Positions 17,056 through 25,283 of a DNA stretch of 64,000 nt are shown here, piece after piece. How positions within the stretch are numbered: position 1 is the first letter of the stretch; each line of letters begins with the position of its first letter. The notes under the pieces are model-generated. The model was not told where the DNA came from, made no database searches, and was given only the letters and a program-made list of their open reading frames with translations. The DNA lies in contig JACPOR010000019.1 of the NCBI GenBank assembly GCA_016191425.1, positions 1 through 64,000 of the forward strand, given 5' to 3'. Both the position numbers and the translations under genes were made by a program. This DNA comes from Chloroflexota bacterium. GTDB lineage: Bacteria > Chloroflexota > Limnocylindria > Limnocylindrales > CSP1-4.

Positions 17056-17104
17056 CGCACGGACAGGCGCGATTCGCACGGACAGGCGCGATCCGCACGG
17101 ACAG
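17056..17104 (+). repeat. 19-bp tandem repeat, 2.6 copies
   Basis: CGCACGGACAGGCGCGAT(T/C) is repeated at 17056-17074 and 17075-17093, with a truncated third copy to 17104. It sits between element copy B and the GNAT gene. Confidence 0.75.
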
Positions 17105-17182
17105 CACGCACCCGAACTCCCGCGAGCCGCCCCGTAGTGCTCAAACATCGCCCGGACATCGCCCGGGCCGCCGCCCCAGTTG

Positions 17183-18199
17183 TCAGAGCAACCCCGGTGA
17201 GGCGGGAATGTATCGCTCGAAGTCGGCGAACGGCCGAGTCCACCCGAGGAGAACAGGAAATCCCTCGATCCGGAGCCCCGCCCGGATGAGCGTGGCCATC
17301 GCCTCCCCCGCATGTCCCGGGATCCAGACAGCGGACGCACCGCGAGGCGGGACCGCATCCAGGAGGTCGGCGAGAACCGGGGCCAGGTGGGCCTTCTCCC
17401 GGGTCGCGACCGGACCGACCCGACCCACCGCGGACGTGTATCCATAGCCCGCGAGCCGACCGGCAGAGTCCCGGTAGGCGATGCCGATCCGGTCCTGCCG
17501 CTGGAAGAACGCATGGTCCACCTGGTGATCGAAGCCGAGGATATCTCGGTCGAGTTCGGCGCGGTCGGCGGCGAGGTCGGCCGCGAGGGTGCCCCCGGGC
17601 CCTTTGGGCCCCCCGCTGGCATCGGAGCCCGCCGTCGTCGCAGAATCGAACCTCAGGCCGACGAGTCCATCGGGGAGCGGGACGAGCGCCTCCCGCCGCA
17701 GCGGCCGTCCCACCACGTTGAACATCGGCATCCGGGCGACCATGCCCACCGACGCGTACAGCCCGTTCGATATCGGCTGGGCCGCATCCGTCGCTACCGC
17801 GACGATCGCATCATCGGGCGGGAGCATCCGTTCGAGAAGGGCCCGGCCGATCCCGCCTTGCTGGAGGCTCGGCCGCACGAAGAGCATGGAGAGGAACCAT
17901 ACGGGACCGCGCCTGGCGGCGGCGGCGAAGGCGAGGATGCCGCGGTCGCCGCGGTCCTCGCGGTCGCCGGGGTCGCCGCTCGGTCGATCCGCGGCCGGTC
18001 GCTCGGCCACCCAGAAGAGTTCCGGATCCGTGGCCAGCACGTGGGCGTGGAGTTGCCGGAGGCCAGGGTTGTCGGGCGGGATCTCCATCTGGCCAAGGGG
18101 GAGCAGGTAGTCGTTGAGCGCGTCACGCCAGATTTCCTCGCAGGCCGGCAGGTCCTCCTCGACCGCCGGGCGGAGCGCGATCCCGTCGAGCCGGCTCAC
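17183..18199 (-). CDS. GNAT-family protein with two acetyltransferase-like domains
   Basis: 338 residues. The N-terminal GNAT domain (IALRPAVEEDLPACEEIW) has the acetyl-CoA loop region in VRPSLQQGGIGRALLERML. The C-terminal half (from ~205; DRIGIAYRDSAGRLAGYGY, ATREKAHLAPVLADLL) is a second, more degenerate GNAT fold. A Gly/Asp/Arg-rich loop (GDREDRGDRG) sits between strands. The substrate is unknown. Its GTG/ATG start overlaps the prfB stop by 4 bases, so it is translated with RF2. A role in acetylating the translation apparatus is a thought only. Confidence 0.75.
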   Translation of the reverse strand: MSRLDGIALRPAVEEDLPACEEIWRDALNDYLLPLGQMEIPPDNPGLRQLHAHVLATDPELFWVAERPAADRPSGDPGDREDRGDRGILAFAAAARRGPVWFLSMLFVRPSLQQGGIGRALLERMLPPDDAIVAVATDAAQPISNGLYASVGMVARMPMFNVVGRPLRREALVPLPDGLVGLRFDSATTAGSDASGGPKGPGGTLAADLAADRAELDRDILGFDHQVDHAFFQRQDRIGIAYRDSAGRLAGYGYTSAVGRVGPVATREKAHLAPVLADLLDAVPPRGASAVWIPGHAGEAMATLIRAGLRIEGFPVLLGWTRPFADFERYIPASPGLL

Positions 18200-19324
18200 G
18201 CCTCGTCGTCGTCGGGATTGGCCGAGGGCGGCTGTCCCGTCGCCAGTCGCTCCAGCTCCGCCTGCATGAACAGGTCAAGGTCGCCGTCCAACACGGCTCC
18301 GGTGTTCGAGGTCTCGTAGCCCGTGCGGAGGTCCTTGACCATCTGGTAGGGGTGGAGGACGTAGCTCCGGATCTGGTTGCCCCAGCCGGCCGTGACGTGC
18401 TCGCCGCGGAGCTTCTGCAACGCCTCTTCGCGCTTCTCCAGCTCAAGTTCCAGGAGGCGGGACTTCAGGACCCTGGTGGCGAGTTCGCGATTCTGGATGG
18501 CCGATCGCTCGTTCTGGCAGGTGACAACGATCCCGGTCGGGAGATGCGTGAGACGGATCGCCGATTCTGTCTTCTGGACGTGCTGCCCTCCGGCGCCCGA
18601 TGAGCGGAATGTGTCAACCCGGATCTCATCCCAGTTGAGCTCGATCTCCACATCGTCGTCCGCTTCCGGCATCGTCTCGACGAGCGCGAAGGTGGTCTGG
18701 CGGCGCTTCTGTGCGTCGTACGGGCTGATCCGGACGAGACGATGGACGCCGCGCTCGGCACGAAGCCAGCCAAATGCGTTCCGCCCCTCGATGGTCACGG
18801 TGGCGCTCTTGATGCCGGCCTGCTCGCCCTCCGTCGAATCGATCACGTCGGTCCTGAACCGGTGACGCTCGGCCCAGCGGAGGTACATCCGGAGGAGCAT
18901 ATCGGCCCAATCGGTGGCCTCTGTCCCGCCGGCTCCGGCCGAGATCGTCAGGACGGCATTCTTGCGGTCGTACTGGCCGGAGAAGAGGAGCAGGGTCCGC
19001 TCGCGGTCGAACAGGCGGGCGAGGGCATCGCCCTCGCGTTCCAGCTCCGCAAGGAGTTCCTCATCGGGCGTCGCCTCGAGCATGGTCAGGAGCTCGACCA
19101 GGTCGTCGACGCGCTTCTCGATGCCGCGCCAGAGTGTCAGCTCGTCGCGCAGGCCCTCGGCTTCGCGGAGGACGGACTGGGCCCCTTGCTGGTCGTCCCA
19201 GAAGGCGGGGTCACCGGAACGGGCATCAAGCTCGGCTAGACGCGTTTCCTTCGCCCCGAGGTCAAAGACGCCCCGACGTCGACCGAATCCGCTCGGCCAG
19301 GTCCGCGATGGACGAGGCGTCCAT
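18196..19324 (-). CDS. prfB: Peptide chain release factor 2, expressed through a programmed +1 frameshift
   Basis: ATG 19324 reads 20 codons (ending GRL) to an in-frame TGA at 19264-19262. Slipping one base at CTT-TGA continues as DLGAKETRLAELDARSGDPAF to the stop at 18196, ~375 residues in all. The catalytic motif GAGGQHVQKTES is normal. The stop-codon-reading tripeptide, usually SPF, is SPY here (TAC at 18720-18718), and the usual RRHTSF is RRQTTF. RF2 ends translation at UGA and UAA, and low RF2 promotes the frameshift, giving autoregulation. The start overlaps the stop of the preceding Cys-rich gene (TGATG). Confidence 0.95.
19261..19274 (-). promoter_or_regulatory. RF2 programmed +1 frameshift site
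   Basis: On the minus strand GGGG-CGT-CTTTGAC: an internal Shine-Dalgarno-like GGGG three bases before the slippery CTT and the in-frame TGA followed by C, the classic autoregulatory arrangement. Confidence 0.92.
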
Positions 19325-19566
19325 CAGTTCCGGACCTGGAGATCCTGGAGCAGGATCGGACGGAGCTCGATGAGTCGGAGTGCCGACTTGCTCCGTGCGA
19401 CGACGGGGTTCACGCAGGGGCAGTAACCGTTGTGCGGGCAGACGCCACAGTTGCCGTCGCAATCGAGAGCGGCGGCATAACTGCAGGAACGGCAATCTCG
19501 CTCGCAGGCGATCAGGTCAACGAAACTCGCTTCCTCGGCCTGCTTCACAAGTCCCTCTCTCAACAC
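19324..19566 (-). CDS. Small cysteine-rich protein coupled to prfB
   Basis: 80 residues with eight cysteines between residues 21 and 51: C21-x3-C25-x2-C28, then the same spacing again as C36-x3-C40-x2-C43, then C49 and C51 (CERDCRSC, CDGNCGVC, YCPC). Two identical C-x3-C-x2-C triads suggest binding of two metal centres, iron-sulphur clusters or zinc. Flanking parts are helical and charged. The stop TGA shares its last base with the prfB ATG, so translation is coupled. I recognise no named family. A redox- or metal-linked control of RF2 is possible but unsupported. Confidence 0.6.
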   Translation of the reverse strand: MLREGLVKQAEEASFVDLIACERDCRSCSYAAALDCDGNCGVCPHNGYCPCVNPVVARSKSALRLIELRPILLQDLQVRN

Positions 19567-19583
19567 ACCATGGGCACGGCGGG

Positions 19584-19625
19584 CGGGGCGCTGGGGTTTG
19601 ACGGCGGAGCGCTGGGGTTTGACGG
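19584..19625 (+). repeat. 21-bp direct repeat, two copies
   Basis: GG(G/A)GCGCTGGGGTTTGACGG(C/T) occurs twice in tandem in the gap upstream of the Cys-rich gene. No other feature is seen in 19567-19752. Confidence 0.7.
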
Positions 19626-19752
19626 TGGGACAGATGGGTCCCGGTGCTCGGAAGTTGTGGCGAGTATAGGTGCGCAGGATCGGCTCGCCAAGAGGGAAGT
19701 CGCGCCATTTTCGAGGAATTTCGCGTCGAATCGTGCCGTTGTGCGGGTTCCC

Positions 19753-20373
19753 CTACGGATTCGCCGCCGATTCCTCCAGAACCAGGCGGCCACCGCCCAC
19801 GAAATAGACGGCCAGGGCACCGAGTTCATGGACCACCGCCTCGAAACGTCGGTCCGGGTCCGCGTCAACCGGTCCGGTCGTGGTGGGTGAACCCCAGGCC
19901 GTGATCCCCAGGTCGGTTGCGATTCTGAGGACGCGCAACATGTGCGTTCTGTCGCTCACGAAGACAGCTGACCTGAGCCCGCGGGCGCGAAGGATCTCCG
20001 CCACGGCCTCGAGTGACTCCAGTGTTGTCCGGCCGCGGTCTTCGGAGAGGATGGCCGCCGAGGGGATGCCGTGCGTTTCAGCCCAGGTCCGGGCGGCGGA
20101 CGCTTCGGTGATCGAGTCCCCAGCGCGCTTGCCGCCCGTGACGATCAGGATCGGCGCGACGCCGGCGTCGTACAGATCCACGGCGTGACTGAGTCGTGCC
20201 TCGAGTACCGGTGAAGGAATCCCGTTGTACTGTGCCGCGCCGAGGACCACGATCGCATCCGCGCGCTGCTGCTCATCGCGGGCCCCCTGCTCCTGGACCC
20301 GGTAGGCGGTCCAGCCGACGAGCACGGCGGTGGATACCAACGCTGTCAGGAGTGTGCGCGCGACAAGAGCCAT
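19753..20373 (-). CDS. DUF218/YdcF-SanA-like membrane protein
   Basis: 206 residues. An N-terminal membrane anchor (MALVARTLLTALVSTAVLVGW) is followed by the DUF218 fold: ADAIVVLGAAQYNGIPSPVLEARL, ILIVTGGKRAGDSITEA and VFVSDRTHMLRVLRIATDLG. SanA and YdcF-type proteins are linked to envelope barrier functions and bind nucleotides in some cases; the reaction is unproven. The gene lies between secA and the prfB group on the same strand. Confidence 0.85.
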   Translation of the reverse strand: MALVARTLLTALVSTAVLVGWTAYRVQEQGARDEQQRADAIVVLGAAQYNGIPSPVLEARLSHAVDLYDAGVAPILIVTGGKRAGDSITEASAARTWAETHGIPSAAILSEDRGRTTLESLEAVAEILRARGLRSAVFVSDRTHMLRVLRIATDLGITAWGSPTTTGPVDADPDRRFEAVVHELGALAVYFVGGGRLVLEESAANP

Positions 20374-20410
20374 GGGCGGCCAGCCGCTCGCGGTCAGCGG
20401 TGCGGCCGGG

Positions 20411-23153
20411 TCAGCGACCGTGGCACTTCTTGTACTTCTGTCCGGATCCGCACCAGCAGGGGTCGTTCCGCCCGATCTTCGCGCCGGTCGGCGTGTAGCC
20501 GGGCCGGGCCTGCTGGGGAGTCCCCGGGATCGCCGGCCGCGCGCCCGGAATTCCCGCGCCCGCGCTCATCGACCGGGCGGCGGCGCTGTTCGATGAGCGG
20601 CTCGTGGCCGTGTCCGTGGTGCTGCTAGATCGCGTGCCCGCTGCAATCTGGCCCGCCACGCCCTCGCTCGCGCTGCCAGATGGGGCCGCCTGGCCGGGAC
20701 CGGACATCGGGAACACGCCGGCCGGTGGCGTGGCCTGCTGACGGGTGATCGTCACCCGGAAGATCGTGCTGGCCACCTGGTGCCGGATGAACCCGCCGAG
20801 CTCCTCGTAGAGGCGGAAGGCCTCCTTCCGGAAGGCGTTGAGCGGATCCTCCTGGGCGTAGCCACGGAGGCCGATGCCGCGACGCATGTCGTCGACCTCG
20901 GTCAGGTGCTCGACCCACAGGGAATCGATGGTCCGGAGCAGCACGAAGCGCTCGACCATGGACCATTCCTCGCCGACCTCGGCCTCCCGCGCGTCCAGTT
21001 TGTCGTGGAAGACCTCGATCAGGCGCTGAACCACCTCCTCGGGAGATGACGTCGTCGAATTCGACGACCCGCTTCCGGATGTCGAAGTTGTAGCCCTCGA
21101 CGCGCGACTGGGCGCTCTCGATGGTCTTGCCGACGATCCCGGATTCGATGTACGTGTCGTCATCGAGCCCGAGGCGTTCCATGATCGACGTCACCCGGTC
21201 CGAAGCGAAGCGCTTCATGAGGTCGTCGTCGAGCGACAGGTAGAACCGGGTCGAGCCCGGGTCGCCCTGACGGCCGGCCCGGCCTCGCAGCTGGTTGTCG
21301 ATCCGGCGGCTGTCGTGGCGTTCCGTGCCGATGATGTGGAGGCCCCCGACGGCGACGACACGCTCATGGTCCTCGTCGCAGATTCGCTTCGCCTCGACGT
21401 AGACCTCGTCATATGTGGCCTTGTCCACCTCGGCGGGATTGAGGCCACGCTGGTGGAGCATTTCCGACGTCAGGCCAGCCGGGTTGCCGCCGAGCAGGAT
21501 GTCGGTGCCGCGACCGGCCATGTTCGTGGCGATCGTGACGGCCCCGGACTTGCCTGCCTGGGCGACGATTCCGGACTCCTTCTCGTGGAACTTGGCGTTC
21601 AGGACCTCGTGCTTGATCCCCCGGCGCATCATCATCTCGCCGAGCCGCTCGGATCGCTCAACGGACACGGTACCGACCAGGACGGGCCGCCCCGCCGCCT
21701 GCATCTCCGCGATCTCCTCGACGACGGCCCGGAACTTGGCGTCCTCATTCCGATAGACGAGGTCGGTCCCGTCCTCGCGGATCATCGGCTTGTTGGTCGG
21801 GATCGCAACGACTTCGAGCTTGTAGATCTTGCTGAACTCCTCGGCCTCGGTCATGGCCGTGCCGGTCATGCCGGCGAGCTTGTCGTACAGCCGGAAGTAA
21901 TTCTGGAAGGTGATCGTGGCGAGCGTCACCGACTCTCGCTGTACGCGGAGCCCCTCCTTCGCCTCGACCGCCTGGTGGAGCCCCTCGCTCCAGCGCCGAC
22001 CCGGCATCTGGCGACCGGTGAACTCGTCGACGATGATGATCTCGCCGTCCTTGACGATGTAGTCGCGATCGCGCTTGTAGAGGGCGTGGGCCCGGAGGGC
22101 CTGCTCGAAGTGCCGGGCCAGGCGCGGGTCGGCGTCGAAGAGGTTGTCGATGCCGAGCAGCTTCTCGATCCGGTCGACGCCCTCCTCGGTCGGGGAGACC
22201 GCCCGGTCCTTCAGGTCGACGAAGTAATCGCCGCCTTCCTCGGCACCCTCGGCTCGAGGTTCCAGGCGCGGCACGAGGCGGGCGAACTGGTAGTAGAGAT
22301 CGCCTGACTCCTCCGCCTGGCCGCTGATGATGAGCGGTGTCCGGGCCTCGTCGATGAGGATGTTGTCAACCTCGTCCACGATCGCGTAGTAGCGTTCCCG
22401 CTGGACCCGTTCGTCGAGCTCCGTGACCATGTTGTCCCGGAGGTAATCGAACCCGAACTCGTTGTTCGTGCCGTACGTGATGTCCGCGGCGTAGGCCTCG
22501 CGACGGGTGACGGGACGGAGGTTGATCAGCCGCTCATCATTGGTGGGGTGGCCAGGCTCGAAGACATACGACGCGTCGTGGGTGATCATCCCGACCGACA
22601 GGCCCAGGAAGTGGAAGACCGGGCCCATCCACTGCGGGTCGCGGCGGGCCAGGTAGTCGTTCACGGTGACGAGGTGGACGCCTCGGCCGACCATGGCGTT
22701 GAGCGCAGCGGCGAGGGTCGGGACGAACGTCTTGCCCTCACCCGTCTTCATCTCGGCGATGCGGCCCTGGTGGAGCACGACCCCGCCCATCAGCTGGACG
22801 TCGTACTGGCGCATGCCGAGCGTTCGCCGCATGGCCTCCCGGGCCATCGCGAAGACCTCCGGCAGGATCTCATCGAGGGCGGCCTGGATCCGGTCGTTCT
22901 CCTGCGTCCGACGGGCCTTCGCGATCTCGCGGCGTCGCTCCAGGTCGGGGTGATGCAGTTCGTCGTCGGATGGTTCATCGGGGACCGCGATCTCGATGAT
23001 CTCGGCTCGGAGCTCCGTGAACCGGGCGCGGATCTCCGCGTCGGAGCGTGCCTGGATCTCTAGCTCGAGGCCGTTGGCGGCATCGACGAGCGGTTGGATC
23101 CGCTTCAGCTCTCGATCATTCGAGTCGACGAAGCGCGAAAGGAAACCAAGCAT
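20411..23153 (-). CDS. secA: Preprotein translocase ATPase SecA, reading frame broken by an internal deletion
   Basis: Starts at ATG 23153 ([20 protein letters not shown]). Motor motifs are intact: MKTGEGKT (Walker A), [16 protein letters not shown] (DEAD-like), [16 protein letters not shown] and [11 protein letters not shown]. At VVEFDDVI (about 21050) the frame fails. A different frame resumes with [21 protein letters not shown], runs through [25 protein letters not shown] and ends in the zinc-binding tail [19 protein letters not shown]. Compared with other SecA proteins, about 85-100 residues of the helical scaffold region are missing. SecA drives export through SecYEG and is essential, so a sequence or assembly error is likely. 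A -10 box lies 8 bases before the ATG. Confidence 0.9.
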
Positions 23154-23161
23154 GGGCAGGC

Positions 23162-23167
23162 AGTATA
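23162..23167 (-). promoter_or_regulatory. Predicted secA -10 box, possibly giving a leaderless transcript
   Basis: TATACT on the minus strand ends 8 bases before the secA ATG, which would place the transcription start at or next to the initiation codon. No strong -35 hexamer and no Shine-Dalgarno sequence precede the ATG. Confidence 0.4.
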
Positions 23168-23692
23168 GGTGGTGGGGCTCGGCGAAGCCGATTCGGACGG
23201 GAGTCGGCGGGCGGCCAGCCCCGACGCCGAGAACCAGCGGGATCTTGTCACGGTCCCGTGGCGCGAGCACACTGGCCCGGCCGGCGCCGCCCTGGCGGCG
23301 GGACCGCTCCCGTATGAAGGATCGGTGCCGTGTTCGCCTTGTCCGTCAACCATGCCGGCAGGTCGTCTTGCTGCCGGGCAGGGTCAACCGGTCTATTTCA
23401 GCCTCGGCGGACGCAGCAACCCCGACTACGAACGACTCGGCGCCTTCCTCATGGACCTGCTGGGCAAGCCGTTCGAGGCTGCTCGAGCTTGGAGGCCGCG
23501 CCGTCGTGATTTTCTCCACGTTCTCCCTCGGATGGAGCGCAAGAAACACACCGGCCCCTGCGCGTGTCGCTCACGCTCCTAGCCCGGGGCAGCATGCGGT
23601 CTCAACATACGGGCATAGTGCCTATTGGCGTCCGTACCACCGGGGGGACAATCGCTGCGCTCGCCGCGGTACTTGTCGCACGGGGGAGAAGC
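23168..23692. other. Intergenic region between divergent secA and metalloprotease, no gene accepted
   Basis: About 520 bases. Frames on both strands exist but match no family and have no good start signal. At 23607-23623 ATACGGGCATAGTGCCT resembles one end of the inverted-end elements at 4423 and 16820, but no partner end is found at the expected distance. An ~11-base purine stretch (cgggggagaag) serves as ribosome binding site for the next gene. Confidence 0.45.
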
Positions 23693-24308
23693 ATGAGTCT
23701 GGGAAGCCGTCGCCTTCGATCGCTCGTCGTCGCGGCCGGGCTCATTGTCATGACCGCTGCACCACCGGTGTGGGCGGCGAACTTCGGTTCGAACACTCCG
23801 GCGTACCTGACGGCACTCATCCATGCGACGCAACAACCGCATCGCAGTGCATCGCCAACAACGGGCTCCAGTCGTATTTCTTCAGCGCTGTCGAGACGGC
23901 CCAGGCTACGGCCACCAGGAGCACGTGCACGTTCGACTACGAGCCTGTAACTGACGTCTCGTGCTCTGAGCGAACCATCTCCACGGGCGCGGACGTGCTC
24001 GTGTTCGATAGCACGTACGCCTCGGGTTTCTGGGCCTGGACGTACTGCCCGGGCGCAAGCGCCAAACTCGGCGCGGATCCGAACATGTCGTGCACACCTC
24101 AGGCCCTGAAGTACGACCCACCTACACCGCAGCCTACGATACCGTCGCCGAGCGCGACTACCTTGCCTGCCACGAATTTGGCCATACGCTCGGCCTGCGT
24201 CACAGCGGCGACGCGGCGTCCTGTCTCTTCCCGAACTCAGCAACAAGCGGGGTGCTGACCAGCAACGAGATCGTTGAGCTCAACGCTCACTACGAGATCC
24301 CCCAATGA
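23693..24308 (+). pseudogene. Secreted zinc metalloprotease (matrixin-like), split by two frameshifts
   Basis: ATG 23693 follows cgggggagaagc. A clear signal peptide (SLVVAAGLIVMTAAPPVWA) leads to ANFGSNTPAYL. The sequence then continues in a second frame (HPCDATTASQCIANNGLQ, TRSTCTFDYEPVTDVSCSE) from about 23810, and in a third from about 24117 (PTYTAAYDTVAERDYLACHEFG). The last part holds the zinc motif HEFGHTLGLRH followed by SGD, typical of metzincin-type proteases. Both breaks fit loss of a single base, the second in a C-run. About 204 residues if repaired. Either decay or sequence errors. It overlaps the next gene by ATGA. Confidence 0.7.
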
Positions 24309-24973
24309 ACACGACGGTCTTCCGCCGAAGTTTCCTCATCGTCGGCCTCGCGTCGCTCATCGTTGTGATCGGAGTCCTCCTGGCCCAGGCCGTTCGCCAG
24401 CCTGAGACCACCACCCAGACAGATGCGGCGGCTCTTCGGTTCTGGCGCGCGGTGCGTGTCGAGGCGGTCGAGGCGTTTCGGTACGACTCGCTCGAGGAGA
24501 TCATCGGAGCGTCTGACGTCGTGGTGCTCGGTGCCATCGAGGGCGTGAAGCTCGGTCGTGAGGTCCGCGATCTTGCGGCCGAGGAGACGGGTGTCTCGCG
24601 CGACATCGCGTCGACCTACTTCGCGGAGGCCGACATCCGGGTTGACCGGATCCTGCGCGGGAGGCTGTCGCCGGAAGATGGCGGACGCATCCGGCTCGAC
24701 CTGCTGCTTCCTGCCCCCCAGGTCGCCCCGGAGATCCAGGCGTTGGTGCCGCAGCCACGCGCGGTGTTCTTTCTTCGGGACATGGATCGCTTCTACGGTC
24801 GTGCGGAGCTTGTTGGCCTCTACCAATTGACGAGCCTGCAGGGAGTGCTGCGGGATGCCGGCGGCTTCGTGGCGACGCCGGAGGCACGTACCGAGCGCTT
24901 CCTGGCGGAACTTCAAGGCCAGCCCTTCGACGCTCTCCTGCAGCGGATCTCGGCGCCCGTCCCAGCGAACTGA
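24305..24973 (+). CDS. Membrane-anchored protein of unknown function
   Basis: 222 residues. One N-terminal transmembrane helix (about 9-28, FLIVGLASLIVVIGVLLAQAV) with the rest outside. The soluble part contains LEEIIGASDVVVLGAIEGV and ADIRVDRILRGRLSPEDGGRI, then AVFFLRDMDRFYGRAELVGLYQ. This is the pattern seen in uncharacterised proteins of secreted-protease neighbourhoods. The ATG overlaps the metalloprotease stop by 4 bases, so the two were likely co-translated; it may be an inhibitor, chaperone or partner, by position only. No family recognised. Confidence 0.6.
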   Translation: MNTTVFRRSFLIVGLASLIVVIGVLLAQAVRQPETTTQTDAAALRFWRAVRVEAVEAFRYDSLEEIIGASDVVVLGAIEGVKLGREVRDLAAEETGVSRDIASTYFAEADIRVDRILRGRLSPEDGGRIRLDLLLPAPQVAPEIQALVPQPRAVFFLRDMDRFYGRAELVGLYQLTSLQGVLRDAGGFVATPEARTERFLAELQGQPFDALLQRISAPVPAN

Positions 24974-25022
24974 TCGCGTCGTGGGCCGCGATCGTGGCGC
25001 GGCTTGCGCCCGGCCGGCGATG

Positions 25023-25283
25023 TCAGCGGGCGAGTGACCAGAAGCCGGTGCCGTAGCCGACCACCAGCACCCCGAACGTCGCGGCCGCCAGGAAGAGCCA
25101 GAACGCCACCGAGCGCCCGACGCTCGTCGGGTTCATCTCAGGGTTCGCCAGTTCCGGGAGACGGCCCTTCTGCAGTGCCGCTCCCCAGCGCGGCGATCGC
25201 AGCTGGCGCCGCCAGTCACGCTCCACGACCGGCCGCGGCTCCAGGCCACCCTTGCCGTCCGGCCGGTGGAGTTGGAGGCTCAT
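25023..25283 (-). CDS. Small single-pass membrane protein downstream of prs
   Basis: 86 residues. The N-terminal ~50 are basic and polar (RPVVERDWRRQLRSPRWGAALQKG). A C-terminal transmembrane helix (FWLFLAAATFGVLVVGYGTGF) ends near the stop. The ATG overlaps the prs stop (ATGA), so it is the last gene of the parA-to-prs run. Function unknown. Confidence 0.6.
   Translation of the reverse strand: MSLQLHRPDGKGGLEPRPVVERDWRRQLRSPRWGAALQKGRLPELANPEMNPTSVGRSVAFWLFLAAATFGVLVVGYGTGFWSLAR

Noticed and set aside
23346-23549. Minus-strand 67-codon frame upstream of secA, tested as a ribosome hibernation factor
   Set aside because: Lacks the HPF/RaiA motifs and a ribosome binding site.
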